Source: Rhizobiaceae bacterium
Lineage (GTDB): Bacteria > Pseudomonadota > Alphaproteobacteria > Rhizobiales > Rhizobiaceae
Assembly: GCA_017643495.1 (NCBI GenBank)
Contig: JAEPNK010000002.1
Span: forward strand, 124,001-188,000
Reading direction: 5' to 3'
Length of the DNA stretch: 64,000 nt
Made by a program: the position numbers and the translations under genes
Part shown: one piece after another, positions 27,604 through 37,783 of the stretch
Layout: each line of letters opens with the position of its first letter
Numbering within the stretch: position 1 is the stretch's first letter
Notes under the pieces: generated by a model
What the model was told of the DNA's origin: nothing
Databases searched by the model: none
Seen by the model: only the letters and a program-made list of their open reading frames with translations

Positions 27604-29314
27604 AGCAGGTTATTTCTTTTGCTCCGCCTGGGTGGGTCACAGCACCGGTTCGGGCTGAGCCGACTGTTTGTGCATACTTCCAGATCACACCGGACTGGTA
27701 ATCGGTTTCACGCGGCTTCCAGTTTGCCCGGCGTTTTTCAAGTTCTTCATCACTAAGGGAATGGTCAAGCGTTCCCTCTACTGCATCAATGGTGATGATG
27801 TCTCCGTCCTGCAACAGTCCGATAGGACCGCCAACAGCAGCTTCCGGGCCTACATGGCCGATGCAGAAACCGCGTGTTGCTCCAGAGAACCGGCCATCGG
27901 TGATAAGTGCAACCTTGTCGCCCATGCCCTGCCCGTAAAGCGCAGCAGTTGTAGCCAGCATTTCACGCATCCCAGGACCACCCTTTGGCCCTTCGTAACG
28001 GATGACGAGAACCTCGCCTTCCTTGTATTCGCGTTTGCTGACCGCTTCGAAACATGCTTCCTCGGAATCAAAACATCTGGCCGGGCCGCTGAACTTGAGC
28101 GTCGACATTCCGGCGACCTTCACGATCGCACCATCTTCTGCAAGATTGCCTTTCAAGCCGACAACACCACCCGTCTTGGTAATCGGATTATTCGCAGGAC
28201 GAACCACGTCCTGATCCGAATTCCATTCAACATGCTCCATGTTTTCGGCCAAAGTACGGCCAGTCACGGTCATGCAATCGCCATGCAGGTACCCGTGTTC
28301 AAGCAGGGTCTTCATCAGCAACGGAATGCCGCCAGCCTCGAACATATCTTTCGCCACATATTTCCCGCCGGGCTTCAAATCGGCAATGTACGGGGTTTTG
28401 CGGAAGATCTCCGCCACATCAAACAGGTCGAACTCGATACCGCACTCATGGGCAATCGCAGGCAGATGCAGCGCAGCATTGGTGGAACCGCCTGACGCCG
28501 AAACAACCGTTGCCGCATTTTCAAGAGCCTTGCGGGTCACGATGTCTCTCGGACGAATATTGTTGGCGATGAGTTCCATCACCTTTTCACCGGCTGCATA
28601 ACAGAACCGGTCACGAATCTCGTAAGGTGCAGGCGCGCCACATGAATATGGGAGGGCAAGACCGATCGCTTCTGCCACCGTTGCCATTGTATTGGCTGTA
28701 AACTGCGCACCGCATGAACCCGATGACGGACAGGCTACCTGCTCGATCTCCTGCAAGTCTTCATCAGACATGGCACCAACGGAATGCTGGCCAACCGCTT
28801 CAAACACATCCTGAACTGTGATCTGCTTTCCACGGAAATTGCCCGGCAGGATTGAGCCCCCGTAGATGAACACGGACGGTACATTAAGCCTGACCATGGA
28901 CATCATCATTCCGGGCAGGGACTTGTCACAGCCCGCCAGACCGACAATCGCGTCATAACAATGCCCGCGCATGGTAAGCTCGACACTGTCTGCAATAACA
29001 TCGCGAGAGACGAGCGAGGACTTCATGCCCTGGTGCCCCATTGCGATACCGTCTGTCACCGTAATCGTGCAGAATTCGCGAGGTGTACCGTGCGCCGCAG
29101 CAACGCCTTTTTTCACGACCTGCGCCTGGCGCATGAGTGAATTGTTGCACGGTGCTGCCTCGTTCCAGCAGGAAGCAACGCCAACCAGCGGCTGAGCGAT
29201 TTCCTGCTCGGACAGCCCCATCGCGTAGAGATAAGAACGATGCGGTGCACGCGCCGGACCAACTGTCGTATGGCGGCTTGGAAGTTTGGACTTGTCGATT
29301 ACAGTTTTGCTCAT
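27590..29314 (-). CDS. ilvD: Dihydroxy-acid dehydratase
   Basis: A 574-residue Fe-S enzyme that dehydrates dihydroxy-acids in valine, isoleucine and CoA-precursor synthesis. Cluster cysteines lie in [11 protein letters not shown] near residue 125 and [18 protein letters not shown] near residue 198; a third conserved block is [16 protein letters not shown] near residue 485. ATG at 29314 gives the family start [14 protein letters not shown]. It is downstream of a 318-base gap that holds the fadL terminator and a small palindrome, and its 3' end overlaps the ExoR-like gene. Confidence 0.97.
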   Translation of the reverse strand: MSKTVIDKSKLPSRHTTVGPARAPHRSYLYAMGLSEQEIAQPLVGVASCWNEAAPCNNSLMRQAQVVKKGVAAAHGTPREFCTITVTDGIAMGHQGMKSSLVSRDVIADSVELTMRGHCYDAIVGLAGCDKSLPGMMMSMVRLNVPSVFIYGGSILPGNFRGKQITVQDVFEAVGQHSVGAMSDEDLQEIEQVACPSSGSCGAQFTANTMATVAEAIGLALPYSCGAPAPYEIRDRFCYAAGEKVMELIANNIRPRDIVTRKALENAATVVSASGGSTNAALHLPAIAHECGIEFDLFDVAEIFRKTPYIADLKPGGKYVAKDMFEAGGIPLLMKTLLEHGYLHGDCMTVTGRTLAENMEHVEWNSDQDVVRPANNPITKTGGVVGLKGNLAEDGAIVKVAGMSTLKFSGPARCFDSEEACFEAVSKREYKEGEVLVIRYEGPKGGPGMREMLATTAALYGQGMGDKVALITDGRFSGATRGFCIGHVGPEAAVGGPIGLLQDGDIITIDAVEGTLDHSLSDEELEKRRANWKPRETDYQSGVIWKYAQTVGSARTGAVTHPGGAKEITCYADI

Positions 29315-29461
29315 GGTAATTGAATGCCTTTTGCTGGCCAATAAAGGGAAACCTGCCCCCAACGGGCATGCGGTTATCAATTAAACCAGTCGCGTAAAAA
29401 GGTAAATTTCAGGTGACCGGATTTTATGGCGTAAAAGCGGCGATCGCCTGCTCTGCAGCAC

Positions 29462-29476
29462 CTGAACCCGGTTCAG
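29462..29476. promoter_or_regulatory. Palindrome upstream of ilvD
   Basis: Fifteen-base palindrome CTGAACC-C-GGTTCAG with perfect 7-base arms, lying between the fadL terminator and ilvD. It could be a transcription-factor site. There is no supporting second copy in this gap. Confidence 0.3.
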
Positions 29477-29582
29477 TTCCGGAATGTTGCAAATCTGTCA
29501 CGTTTTCAGGATGCAGCATGACGATCTGTGAAACAGACACCGCGCCCGAAACTCCGTGATTGCTTCACTGATCAGGCATGAA

Positions 29583-29608
29583 AAAACCCGGCCACTAGAC
29601 CGGGTTTT
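29583..29608 (-). terminator. Intrinsic terminator after the FadL-type gene
   Basis: Nine-bp stem (arms 29583-29591 and 29600-29608, 8-base loop) that on the minus strand ends in a run of six T. It lies 25 bases after the stop codon of the FadL-type gene and should end that transcript before ilvD. Confidence 0.88.
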
Positions 29609-29632
29609 GCAAGCTTTTACGATTGTTGAATA

Positions 29633-30892
29633 TCAGAAGCGATATTTAACGCTGGTTGTCAGGGCATATACGTAGTCAGCATCGAAGCTGTATGTAATAC
29701 CGCTGGAAGGATCAGGGTTTGCAGGGTTGATACTGGACATACCCCCTTCAAGGATACCGATTGCACCACCGAAGCTGAAGCGAAGCCGGTCATTTTCCTT
29801 GTAGCGAATACCGGCAGCCAGTGTCCAGGTATCGCTTTGAGTGCCGACAATCGTTGAAGTTCCCCTGTCCCAGGTAAGGGATGTCAGAGTTGAAACCTTC
29901 TCGGACAGTTTTTTGCCGAAGCCCGCAGTAACGGTATATCCGTCACGGTAGCTGACATCGAGCGTTGAGCCGGTCGGCGTATTCGTGTTCCGGTTGATAA
30001 CAGGAAGAATGCTCAAACGGCTCCAGTCCTGCCAGCGCATGTTGAGGAAGACAAGCGTTGATTCATTGATACCGGTCTGAAGCTTGATATCCAGTGCTTG
30101 TGGAATTTCAGCACCCAGCAGCCTGATCGGAATGGTTGGACCACCAAGCGCAGCCTGCTGAACAGGATTCAGTGTTGTGAAGCCCCTGTTGTCCTGAATA
30201 CCGGTCAGATCTAGATCGTATTCGGAACTGTAGAGAATAGTCGCATTCAGTGCGATTTCAGGAATTTCATAAGCAAGACCGGCACGCCAGCCAAACGCTT
30301 CATCCTCAATACTGAATGTGCCAAGACCTGTCTCATTAAATGGAGGTACACCAAGACCGGCACTGCCAAAAAAGAAGCTCTGTCTGGACAGGAAGCCTTG
30401 CACTTCCATGTAAGAACCGCCAGCGATAAACCGCAGGAATGAGTCGCCGTATTTTGTGGAGCCCATTGCATGTTGGTACGAACAGGTCAGGCCATAATCC
30501 TGGGTATCGAGATAGAATTCGACTGCTGAAGGTGAATAGATGTTGTTGGTACCGTATTTGGCATCCGCACCGAAAGGTTCAGTATAGGTCGCCAGACAGT
30601 CAACTCCTTGCGCCACATTGGTCTTTACTCCGAAGCGAGGCACCCAATAGTCACCGTCCACATCAATGGAAGCACCTGCAAACGGGGCCCCGACTGGCGG
30701 ACGCTGGATATTGTTGATTGTACGCTGCGGATTTACATACGTGACACCTGCACGTGCGCTAAACCGGTCCCTGTCGAAAAGCTGGTCAATGTTGACTGCT
30801 CCGCGATCAAAGCCACCTGCCAGTGCTGCAGTGGAAACCAGCACCGAAGAGAGAATTCCAAGACCTGTTGCCTTGTTCATAAAACGCCCCAT
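29633..30892 (-). CDS. FadL/OmpP1-family outer-membrane channel
   Basis: A 419-residue predicted outer-membrane beta barrel. The signal peptide ends near VSTAALAG (about residue 25). Alternating amphipathic strands run through the rest and the last residue is Phe (VKYRF), the usual signal for the BAM machinery. The overall pattern fits FadL/TodX proteins, which import long-chain fatty acids or other hydrophobic molecules; the substrate is unknown. ATG at 30892 was chosen because GGAGG lies five bases upstream. It stands alone, with a strong terminator after it and two palindromes in its upstream region (30990-31019). Confidence 0.85.
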   Translation of the reverse strand: MGRFMNKATGLGILSSVLVSTAALAGGFDRGAVNIDQLFDRDRFSARAGVTYVNPQRTINNIQRPPVGAPFAGASIDVDGDYWVPRFGVKTNVAQGVDCLATYTEPFGADAKYGTNNIYSPSAVEFYLDTQDYGLTCSYQHAMGSTKYGDSFLRFIAGGSYMEVQGFLSRQSFFFGSAGLGVPPFNETGLGTFSIEDEAFGWRAGLAYEIPEIALNATILYSSEYDLDLTGIQDNRGFTTLNPVQQAALGGPTIPIRLLGAEIPQALDIKLQTGINESTLVFLNMRWQDWSRLSILPVINRNTNTPTGSTLDVSYRDGYTVTAGFGKKLSEKVSTLTSLTWDRGTSTIVGTQSDTWTLAAGIRYKENDRLRFSFGGAIGILEGGMSSINPANPDPSSGITYSFDADYVYALTTSVKYRF

Positions 30893-30989
30893 TACACCCT
30901 CCAAGGTAGTCGTCATACTTTCGACACATACCAGCAAAGATTCAGGCTGTCTCTAGGCAGAAACCTACATTCGGCCATTTTCACGGTTG

Positions 30990-31019
30990 ACGTATACGTA
31001 AAAGTTGCACTTGTTGCAA
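30990..31019. promoter_or_regulatory. Two palindromes upstream of the FadL-type gene
   Basis: A perfect 10-base palindrome ACGTATACGT (30990-30999) and an inverted repeat TTGCA-N5-TGCAA (31005-31019) lie about 100-127 bases before the fadL-like start. They are plausible binding sites for one or two regulators of this solitary gene. Confidence 0.35.
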
Positions 31020-31043
31020 AAAAACCACAAACCGGCAGGGTTT
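31018..31043 (-). terminator. Possible weak terminator after valS
   Basis: On the minus strand the valS stop codon is followed by a short imperfect stem (arms 31029-31033 and 31039-31043, 5-base loop) and, four bases later, a run of seven T (31024-31018). The stem is short, so termination strength is doubtful. Confidence 0.4.
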
Positions 31044-33952
31044 TACCCGCCAATTCGCTCGGCTGCTTCTTTAACCCGGGTTAGATGTGCCTGGTAATTC
31101 GAAAGCTTTTCACGTTCCTCGGCCACAACTGATTCTGGAGCATTGCTGACAAATTTCTCATTGCCCAGTTTCCCTTCCAGCCGTTTGATCTCCCCTTCAA
31201 GCTTTTTCATTTCTTTGGCCAGACGATCCCGCTCGGCATCAAAGTCAACGATACCCTCAAGACGCAGACAATAGGTTGCCTCGCCAACCACAATCTGCGC
31301 GGACCCTTTGGGTGCGTTTTCAGAAATACTGACCGGTTCAATTCGGGCAAGCATGCGCAAGGCCGCCGCATGGGTATCCAGCCTGTCACGTGTCGCAACA
31401 TCGGGATTGAGGACATCCATGGCAAGAATTTCGGACGGCTTGATATTCATTTCCGCCTTGACCGAACGGATTTGGCTGACCAGTTCGACGAGCCAGTTTA
31501 TTTCATCAGCCGCCTGAACATCCTGAAACGTGGCTGATGGCCATTCGGAATGGCAGAGCAACGCATCCCGATCTGCAGTTTCCTGCCACAGCTCTTCCGT
31601 CATGAACGGCATTGCCGGATGCAGGAGTTTGTAAATCTGGTCCAGCACATAGCCTGCACATGCCTGCGCCTCTTCCTTGGCCTGCTGGTCATCGCCGTTG
31701 AACACCGGCTTCAGCAGTTCAAGATACCAGTCGCAGAATGTGTTCCATACAAACTTGTAGGCACTGCCCGCCATGTCGTTGAAACGGTATTTTTCGATAT
31801 TGGCGGTCACTTCCGAAATGCAATTCGAAAGTTCGGTCAAAATCCAGCGGTTTACAGTGAGCTTGGCATCTTCCGGCTTGAAATCTGATGAATGAACCAC
31901 CCCGTTCATTTGGGCGAAGCGGCTGGCATTCCACAGCTTGGTTCCGAAATTCCGGTAACCGGCAATACGTGCGGGGTCGAGTTTAACGTCCCTGCCCTGT
32001 GCAGCCATGATGGCGAGCGTAAAGCGCAAGGCATCGGCACCATAATCATCGATCAGTTCCAGGGGGTCGATGACATTACCTTTGGACTTGGACATTTTGG
32101 CGCCGTGCTTGTCCCGGACCAGCGCATGAACATAAACCGTATGGAACGGCTCGACACTGTTCCCCTGATCGTCCTTCATGAAATGAAGTCCGGCCATCAT
32201 CATTCTGGCGACCCAGAAGAAGATGATATCAAATCCGGTTACAAGGGTGTTTGTGGGATAGTAGCGTTCCAGCTCTGGCGTTTTGTCAGGCCATCCAAGG
32301 GTGGAAAACGGCCACAAGGCGGAAGAAAACCACGTATCAAGCACATCAGGATCACGCGTGAGAATTTCCTCGGGCTTGAAATTGTCAAGCTTCTCCTGAA
32401 CCCACGCTTTCCACGGACCGTTTGAATTCAGGTAAAAATTGACAGCACCGTCAATCGCTTCCTGCTCGGTTTTGGCTACAAAAATCTCGCCATCGGGACC
32501 ATACCACGCCGGGATCTGGTGACCCCACCACAACTGCCGTGAAATACACCATGGCTGAATGTTCTCCATCCAGTTGAAATAAGTATTTTCCCACGTCTTT
32601 GGAACGAAATTGGTACGCCCTTTCCGCACGGATTCAATCGCCGGCCTAGCCAAAGTTTCGGCATCGGCAAACCATTGGTCCGTCAACATCGGCTCGATAA
32701 CGACATTGGAACGGTCACCGAAGGGCTGCATGATTTTCTTGTTCTCAACGAACGGTACTGCATTGCCTTCTTCGTCAAGCACTGTGACGGCCAGCCCATC
32801 AGCATTGATGTCTTCAACAATACGCTTGCGGGCTTCAAACCGGTCCAGCCCCCGGTACTCGTCCGGCACAAGGTTGATCGCATCCACTGCGGCTTCATCC
32901 GGCAGGTTACCTGATCGTGCAATCTCGATCGCTTTCGCTGCATCTTCCGAATAGGCAGCGCCATCCGTACGCATGCCGGCCTTGATATCCATCAGGCGAT
33001 AGCATGGAATATTGTTGCGCTTGGCGACCCCATAGTCATTGAAATCATGGGCACCGGTAATCTTTACTGCCCCCGACCCGAATTCGGGATCAGGATATTC
33101 ATCCGTGATAATCGGGATCAGTCTGCGATGTTCTTTCGGTCCCACAGGTATTTCGCAAAGCTTGCCAACAATCGGCGCGTAGCGTTCATCAGACGGATGT
33201 ACGGCGACCGCACCATCTCCAAGCATGGTTTCAGGACGCGTTGTCGCTATCGAGATGTAATCCCGGGTTTCCCTGAGCGTGACATTGCCGTCATCATCCT
33301 TCTCGACATACTCATACGTCTCGCCATCCGCCAGCGGATACTTGAAATGCCACATGTGGCCGTCAACCTCGACATTCTCCACTTCGAGGTCGGAAATGGC
33401 AGTTTCAAACTTTGGGTCCCAGTTTACCAGTCGCTTTCCGCGATAAATCAGCCCTTCCCGGTACAGGAAGACAAACACTTCCAAAACCGCCTTGGAAAGG
33501 CCTTCATCCATCGTGAACCGTTCACGGGACCAATCGCAGGATGCCCCGAGCCGCTTCAACTGGTTGAAGATTGTCCCACCGGACTCCGCTTTCCATTCCC
33601 ATACGCGCTCAACAAACTTTTCACGACCCATTGCATGGCGGTCGGGCTCATTGTTCTCGGCAAGTTTGCGTTCAACCACCATCTGGGTCGCGATACCTGC
33701 ATGATCCATGCCCGGTTGCCAGAGAACATCCTTGCCCCGCATTCTTTCAAACCGGATCAACACATCCTGCAGTGTGTTGTTCAGGGCGTGGCCCATGTGC
33801 AGGCTGCCCGTCACATTGGGTGGCGGAATGACGATCGTGTATGTTTCTGCCTGGTCCCGCTTTCCTGCGCCTGCTGCAAATGCATTGGCGTTGTCCCATT
33901 GTTCGGCAATTTTGGGTTCGATTGCCGCGGCATCATACGTTTTGTCGAGCAT
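31043..33952 (-). CDS. valS: Valyl-tRNA synthetase
   Basis: A 969-residue class I synthetase charging tRNA-Val. The HIGH motif is in PPPNVTGSLHMGHALN near residue 43. The large CP1 editing domain follows and contains SIATTRPETMLGD near residue 232. The KMSKS motif is HGAKMSKSKGNVIDP near residue 620. An anticodon-binding helical domain and a C-terminal coiled coil (about 905-969) complete it. The coiled coil and full length indicate an intact gene. It lies downstream of popZ, a common alphaproteobacterial pairing. Confidence 0.98.
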   Translation of the reverse strand: MLDKTYDAAAIEPKIAEQWDNANAFAAGAGKRDQAETYTIVIPPPNVTGSLHMGHALNNTLQDVLIRFERMRGKDVLWQPGMDHAGIATQMVVERKLAENNEPDRHAMGREKFVERVWEWKAESGGTIFNQLKRLGASCDWSRERFTMDEGLSKAVLEVFVFLYREGLIYRGKRLVNWDPKFETAISDLEVENVEVDGHMWHFKYPLADGETYEYVEKDDDGNVTLRETRDYISIATTRPETMLGDGAVAVHPSDERYAPIVGKLCEIPVGPKEHRRLIPIITDEYPDPEFGSGAVKITGAHDFNDYGVAKRNNIPCYRLMDIKAGMRTDGAAYSEDAAKAIEIARSGNLPDEAAVDAINLVPDEYRGLDRFEARKRIVEDINADGLAVTVLDEEGNAVPFVENKKIMQPFGDRSNVVIEPMLTDQWFADAETLARPAIESVRKGRTNFVPKTWENTYFNWMENIQPWCISRQLWWGHQIPAWYGPDGEIFVAKTEQEAIDGAVNFYLNSNGPWKAWVQEKLDNFKPEEILTRDPDVLDTWFSSALWPFSTLGWPDKTPELERYYPTNTLVTGFDIIFFWVARMMMAGLHFMKDDQGNSVEPFHTVYVHALVRDKHGAKMSKSKGNVIDPLELIDDYGADALRFTLAIMAAQGRDVKLDPARIAGYRNFGTKLWNASRFAQMNGVVHSSDFKPEDAKLTVNRWILTELSNCISEVTANIEKYRFNDMAGSAYKFVWNTFCDWYLELLKPVFNGDDQQAKEEAQACAGYVLDQIYKLLHPAMPFMTEELWQETADRDALLCHSEWPSATFQDVQAADEINWLVELVSQIRSVKAEMNIKPSEILAMDVLNPDVATRDRLDTHAAALRMLARIEPVSISENAPKGSAQIVVGEATYCLRLEGIVDFDAERDRLAKEMKKLEGEIKRLEGKLGNEKFVSNAPESVVAEEREKLSNYQAHLTRVKEAAERIGG

Positions 33953-34113
33953 GTTGGTCTCTGTTTTGAACTGGAACTTGTCCGGGAGGTAAAGCCAAAG
34001 CCTGAAGATAAGTCAACAGGTCTGGTGCCATGACAGGCGCATGTGCGCACCCAGCTAAATAGCCGGGGTCAAAAAAGCAGGATCAGATTGAATGGCAGCA
34101 ACCTGCCACAAGG

Positions 34114-35289
34114 TTACGACTGGCTTCCGCGAGCAACCCGTTCGATTTCCTCGCGAACCAGTTTTTCAACCAGTTTTGGGAGGTTCTCATCAAGCCATTC
34201 CCTCAACATCGGACGGAGTATCGCTTCCGTTTTTGCATCCATGTCATCCATGGTGCTGCGCTTCAAGCGGTCAAAAGCGGTGCTGACAGCGTTATCAGCA
34301 CTCGGAGACATCAAGGCCCCCTTGAATGCTTTTGCCTCTTCATCGGCCTGCTTTGTCGATGCACCGGCAAAAACGGACACAGCTTCTCCGGAAGGCTCGG
34401 TACTTGCGGCGTTTTCACTGGCTTCTGACGGCTTGATGATTTCGGCTTCCCCACCAGCAGAAGAAGACGCTTGTGTGGCACCAGCACTGGCCTGAGGTTT
34501 GACCGGATTGTTGTCCGGCACGCTTTCAGACAATTCTATGCGGTGAACCGGATCCTTTTGCATCGGTGCGTCGGCAGTTTCACTAACCGCATTGAGAGAT
34601 ACGGATCTTTCAGGTGATGGCTCTGGCCGGGCATCAGGCGCAGTGCGGCTCAAACCGATTGTTTCCGCCTGTGATGCTGATGTGCCCATCGCAGAACCGG
34701 ATGACGGAGAGCGGGGTTCAGCAGGAGTTTCATTCCCTGAACGCGCCTTTACGGATTCGGCAATACTGGCAAGCGAACCGGACGGGCTTGCAGGTCGCTG
34801 TTCATTGTTCATGGCCGAAGGTGCCGGACGATGTTGCTCCGGGGCTGGCGATGCGGAAGATTGAACCGGGCGATTGTCCATTGCAGGCTGGGCAGCTTGC
34901 TGCAAACCCGAACCTGTTTCGGAAGGCATGGCTGTAGAAGGCGCCGCTGGTCGGGCAGATGGCTCTGGCATGCGCTGGGCCGATGGGGCTGAAGCGGGTT
35001 GGCTACCTTCCGGGACAGACCGTGCTGCTAGTGATTGCGGAGGTGTTGGAGCAGCCTGGCTGGCAGGTGCTGGCGTTGCAGGCGACGCCGTGGGCGCCGG
35101 GGGCGTTTGCTGTTGGGCGGCAGGCGGTTGCGGTGATCGCTCCTGGGCAGTCTGGACTGGGGCACGGGCTGGCGCTTCGTTTGTGGCCGGTCCGTCATCA
35201 CGCGACGGTCCTCCTTCATCCGCTATGATCTTGCGGATGGAAGAAAGAATATCCTCCATCGAAGGTTCTTTTGCTGCCGCTTCCGCCAT
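34114..35289 (-). CDS. popZ: Polar organizing protein PopZ-like (DUF2497)
   Basis: A 391-residue protein built like PopZ, the polar scaffold that anchors the chromosome origin and signalling proteins in alphaproteobacteria. The N-terminal helix EPSMEDILSSIRKIIADE (about 8-25) is the partner-binding segment. Residues about 30-330 are Pro/Ala/Ser-rich and disordered. The C-terminal ~55 residues (AFDRLKRSTMDDMDAKTEAIL, then MLREWLDENLPKLVEKLVREE) form the oligomerisation helices. The disordered spacer is much longer than in Caulobacter PopZ (about 177 residues in total). An 11-base palindrome (35370-35380) lies in its upstream gap. Confidence 0.9.
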   Translation of the reverse strand: MAEAAAKEPSMEDILSSIRKIIADEGGPSRDDGPATNEAPARAPVQTAQERSPQPPAAQQQTPPAPTASPATPAPASQAAPTPPQSLAARSVPEGSQPASAPSAQRMPEPSARPAAPSTAMPSETGSGLQQAAQPAMDNRPVQSSASPAPEQHRPAPSAMNNEQRPASPSGSLASIAESVKARSGNETPAEPRSPSSGSAMGTSASQAETIGLSRTAPDARPEPSPERSVSLNAVSETADAPMQKDPVHRIELSESVPDNNPVKPQASAGATQASSSAGGEAEIIKPSEASENAASTEPSGEAVSVFAGASTKQADEEAKAFKGALMSPSADNAVSTAFDRLKRSTMDDMDAKTEAILRPMLREWLDENLPKLVEKLVREEIERVARGSQS

Positions 35290-35492
35290 TTCGGTCTCCG
35301 GTCGTTTACTGTCAGATTGTCGGGCAGAGCCAAAAAGCCAATCGAATCAAGGCCCGCCCCCTCGTAATATACATAATGTACGAAAACTCCCGGCAATGGA
35401 ATCGTGAGACTGTAGCCCCGGCATTTTTCAACAGTTTAGACAGCGCACCCCACAAGGATACAATTCTGGACTGCGTTGAATATACTGGTAAA

Positions 35493-36902
35493 TCAGTTCC
35501 CGCTCGGAATTCTCAGTCCGAACCATTTGTCCTGGACTTCCTCAAGATGATCATTCGGATCATAATTGGAAACCCTGAGGCCGAGTTTCTTTGCAGAAAG
35601 CCTGCCTATGGCCGACAGAATTGCATAACCGGCAACTTTTACATTCCTGCTTGAATTCGCCAGCGCAATCTGGGCAGCGATAACCTGGCTTTGCGTATCA
35701 AGGACATCAAGCGTGGTTCGCTGGCCGACATTGCGCTCCTCGACAGCCCCCTGAAGGGCGAGCCGTGCGGCCTTGAGCTGCTCATTGTTGGCTCTGGCCG
35801 CAGCAGTAGCACCCTGATACTGGCTGTAGGCCGAGACAACGGCAGCCCGCACATTGTCGACGCTCTCATCTACCTGAATGCGCCGCTGACCGAGTGTTTC
35901 CTTGTTCTGCCGAACAGTCGCCGACTGTGAGCCACCCTGGTATATCGGCACGGTCAGGGTAGCGGCAACAGATGCACTGTCGACGACGGATGCAGTGGCA
36001 CTCTGGTCAAAATTCCGGGAAACCTGTCCCTGCAGGTCAATGCGGGGCAACATCCCGCTCTCTGCGGTTTTCACATTATAGATCGCCTGATCAACAAGAA
36101 ATTCGGTGGACTTGATAGCCGGGTGCTCCCGCTCGGCAACTGCCATTGCGCTGTTGATGGAATTGGGCACCAACTTGCCGACCCCTCTTACAGGCTGGAG
36201 GTTCGCAGGATCATTACCGATAATCTGCCGGTAAACCGCTTCACTGGTTTTGAGGTTGGCTTGGGCCAGGCTTACGTTTGACTGGGCCTCGGCACGGCTT
36301 GCGCGGGCTTGTGCAGTGTCCGTGCGTGTTGCCTCCCCGACTTCGAACCTGGCTTCTTCGGAACGAACCTGCTCATTCAGAAATTCAAGGTTCTGGCGCT
36401 GATAACCGAGAATGGCACGGTCCCGAATCACATCAAGATAGGCCGTAGCACCATTGAAAAGGATGTTCTGTTCCGAATTGCGAAGCGCTTCCTGGCTCGC
36501 TTGCACGGCAGCCCTGGCAGCATCAACCGAATTTTGTGTGAGGTAGCTGTCCCAGAGTGTCTGGTTGACCGTCACGCCAAATCCGCCCGGAGCAAGTCGC
36601 GTTGTGCGATTCGCACCAAACGCGGCATTCACATTTGAGGTCGATTTGGAAAGACCGATATTTGCCGAGCCCGTAATGGTCGGGCGGTAACCGGACTTGG
36701 CTATAGCCACGCTTTCGTCCACTGCACGGGTTGCAGCACGTTGTGCATTGAGGGTCGGATTATTGTGGTAGGCAGAAACCAGCGCCGCATCAATCGATTC
36801 CGCAAGGGAAGCCGTGGTCAGGGCTGTTACCACGGCACCAGAAATCATCATTGAAGCCAGCTGTTTCCTGAATGAACCCGGCCTGCATGCACTTATAGCC
36901 AT
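35493..36902 (-). CDS. TolC-family outer-membrane efflux channel
   Basis: A 469-residue TolC-type protein forming the outer-membrane exit duct for type I secretion or efflux pumps. It has an N-terminal signal peptide ending near TTASLA (about residue 34), then two repeats of long coiled-coil helices separated by strand segments; the repeat starts are NPTLNAQRAATRAVDESVAIAKSG near residue 48 and HPAIKSTEFLVDQAIYNVKTAESG near residue 260. PGGFGVTVNQTLWDS is the equatorial strand block. No inner-membrane partner is adjacent. It is followed upstream by a Pcm-like gene, as often seen in Hyphomicrobiales. Confidence 0.92.
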   Translation of the reverse strand: MAISACRPGSFRKQLASMMISGAVVTALTTASLAESIDAALVSAYHNNPTLNAQRAATRAVDESVAIAKSGYRPTITGSANIGLSKSTSNVNAAFGANRTTRLAPGGFGVTVNQTLWDSYLTQNSVDAARAAVQASQEALRNSEQNILFNGATAYLDVIRDRAILGYQRQNLEFLNEQVRSEEARFEVGEATRTDTAQARASRAEAQSNVSLAQANLKTSEAVYRQIIGNDPANLQPVRGVGKLVPNSINSAMAVAEREHPAIKSTEFLVDQAIYNVKTAESGMLPRIDLQGQVSRNFDQSATASVVDSASVAATLTVPIYQGGSQSATVRQNKETLGQRRIQVDESVDNVRAAVVSAYSQYQGATAAARANNEQLKAARLALQGAVEERNVGQRTTLDVLDTQSQVIAAQIALANSSRNVKVAGYAILSAIGRLSAKKLGLRVSNYDPNDHLEEVQDKWFGLRIPSGN

Positions 36903-37090
36903 TACTCTACCCGCTACACCCTGTCTTGCGGCTCTGTGAATGACCGCTTGTCTGGCAAACTATCCTTCCCCGTCAAAAGGTCAAACAAAAGCTGGATCAT
37001 TGCCAATATTTAATATTTCTTGTGACTTTCATATCACTTGAAACCATCCACTCCGGATAGCAACCATGGACTGTTTTTATGAACAGTCTT

Positions 37091-37744
37091 TCAGAAAGTG
37101 AATTCGACCTCTTTCTGAAAACCGGGCAATGGCTTGATCGCGCAATTCATGACGTTGCGTGACCCCACAATGCCCCTGTTTTTCTCGTATACACGGGCTG
37201 ATGCCGCATTTCCGGTACCTTCAACAGCAACCAGACGCCCACCTTCCGCCAATTGTTGAACCAGTGCATCCGGCACAAATTCTACCGCCCCGTTGATAAA
37301 AATGACATCAAACGGAGCTTCTTTGGGATAGCCTTGCGCATGGTTGCCACGAACCACTGCCACATTGTCATAACCAAGTTCGGAAAGCCGTTCGCTTGCG
37401 CTTGCAGCAAGCGCTTCATCCTCTTCAACGGCCACCACGGAAGATGCCAGAAGCGAAACAACGGCCGTTGAATATCCTGCACCCGCACCGACCACCAGGG
37501 CAATATCGTTTTCAGCGATATCGGCAAGTTGTAGAAGACGGGCCATGGGGGCTGGCTCCATCAGGTAACGACCACCACCAAGTGCCAGGTCCTCGTCAAT
37601 GTAAGCAAGTTCTTCAAGCTGTTTGGAAACGAATGCCTCTCGGGGCACTTCCATCAATGCTGCAAGCAACCGGTGTTCGGTGACGTCGTTCGTACGCACC
37701 TGACAGTCCACCATCTTCATTCTGGCTTTTTCAAAATCCATCAT
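37091..37744 (-). CDS. Protein-L-isoaspartate methyltransferase-like protein (second copy)
   Basis: A 217-residue member of the Pcm superfamily, clearly different from the pcm at 11215-11859. SAM motif I reads VVGAGAGYSTAVV near residue 83 and the motif II-III region VIFINGAVEFVPDAL near residue 150. The substrate-contact region is altered (ALGGGRYLMEPAPMARLL in place of the usual T-S-P-h-V pattern), so isoaspartate repair may not be its activity. It lies 188 bases upstream of the TolC-type gene on the same strand. Two adjacent ATG codons can start it (37744 or 37741). Confidence 0.85.
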   Translation of the reverse strand: MMDFEKARMKMVDCQVRTNDVTEHRLLAALMEVPREAFVSKQLEELAYIDEDLALGGGRYLMEPAPMARLLQLADIAENDIALVVGAGAGYSTAVVSLLASSVVAVEEDEALAASASERLSELGYDNVAVVRGNHAQGYPKEAPFDVIFINGAVEFVPDALVQQLAEGGRLVAVEGTGNAASARVYEKNRGIVGSRNVMNCAIKPLPGFQKEVEFTF

Positions 37745-37783
37745 TTGGCAAGACCAGTCTGTTTAGCACCACCCGGAGGTCTT

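Larger units (their letters stand above)
29315..29632. other. 318-base non-coding gap between ilvD and the FadL-type gene
   Basis: No convincing gene was found here. Recognisable elements are the fadL intrinsic terminator (29583-29608) and a perfect 7-bp-arm palindrome at 29462-29476 with a 1-base centre, about 150 bases upstream of ilvD, which could be a regulator site for ilvD. An AT-rich stretch near 29375-29410 could carry the ilvD promoter, but no clear -35/-10 pair was identified. Confidence 0.5.

Noticed and set aside
33047-34033. 328-codon plus-strand frame opposite valS
   Set aside because: Antisense to the conserved N-terminal half of valS; no family features.
37069-37085. ACTGTT/AACAGT hairpin after the Pcm-like gene
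   Set aside because: Six-bp stem without a T-run on the minus strand; too weak to call a terminator.
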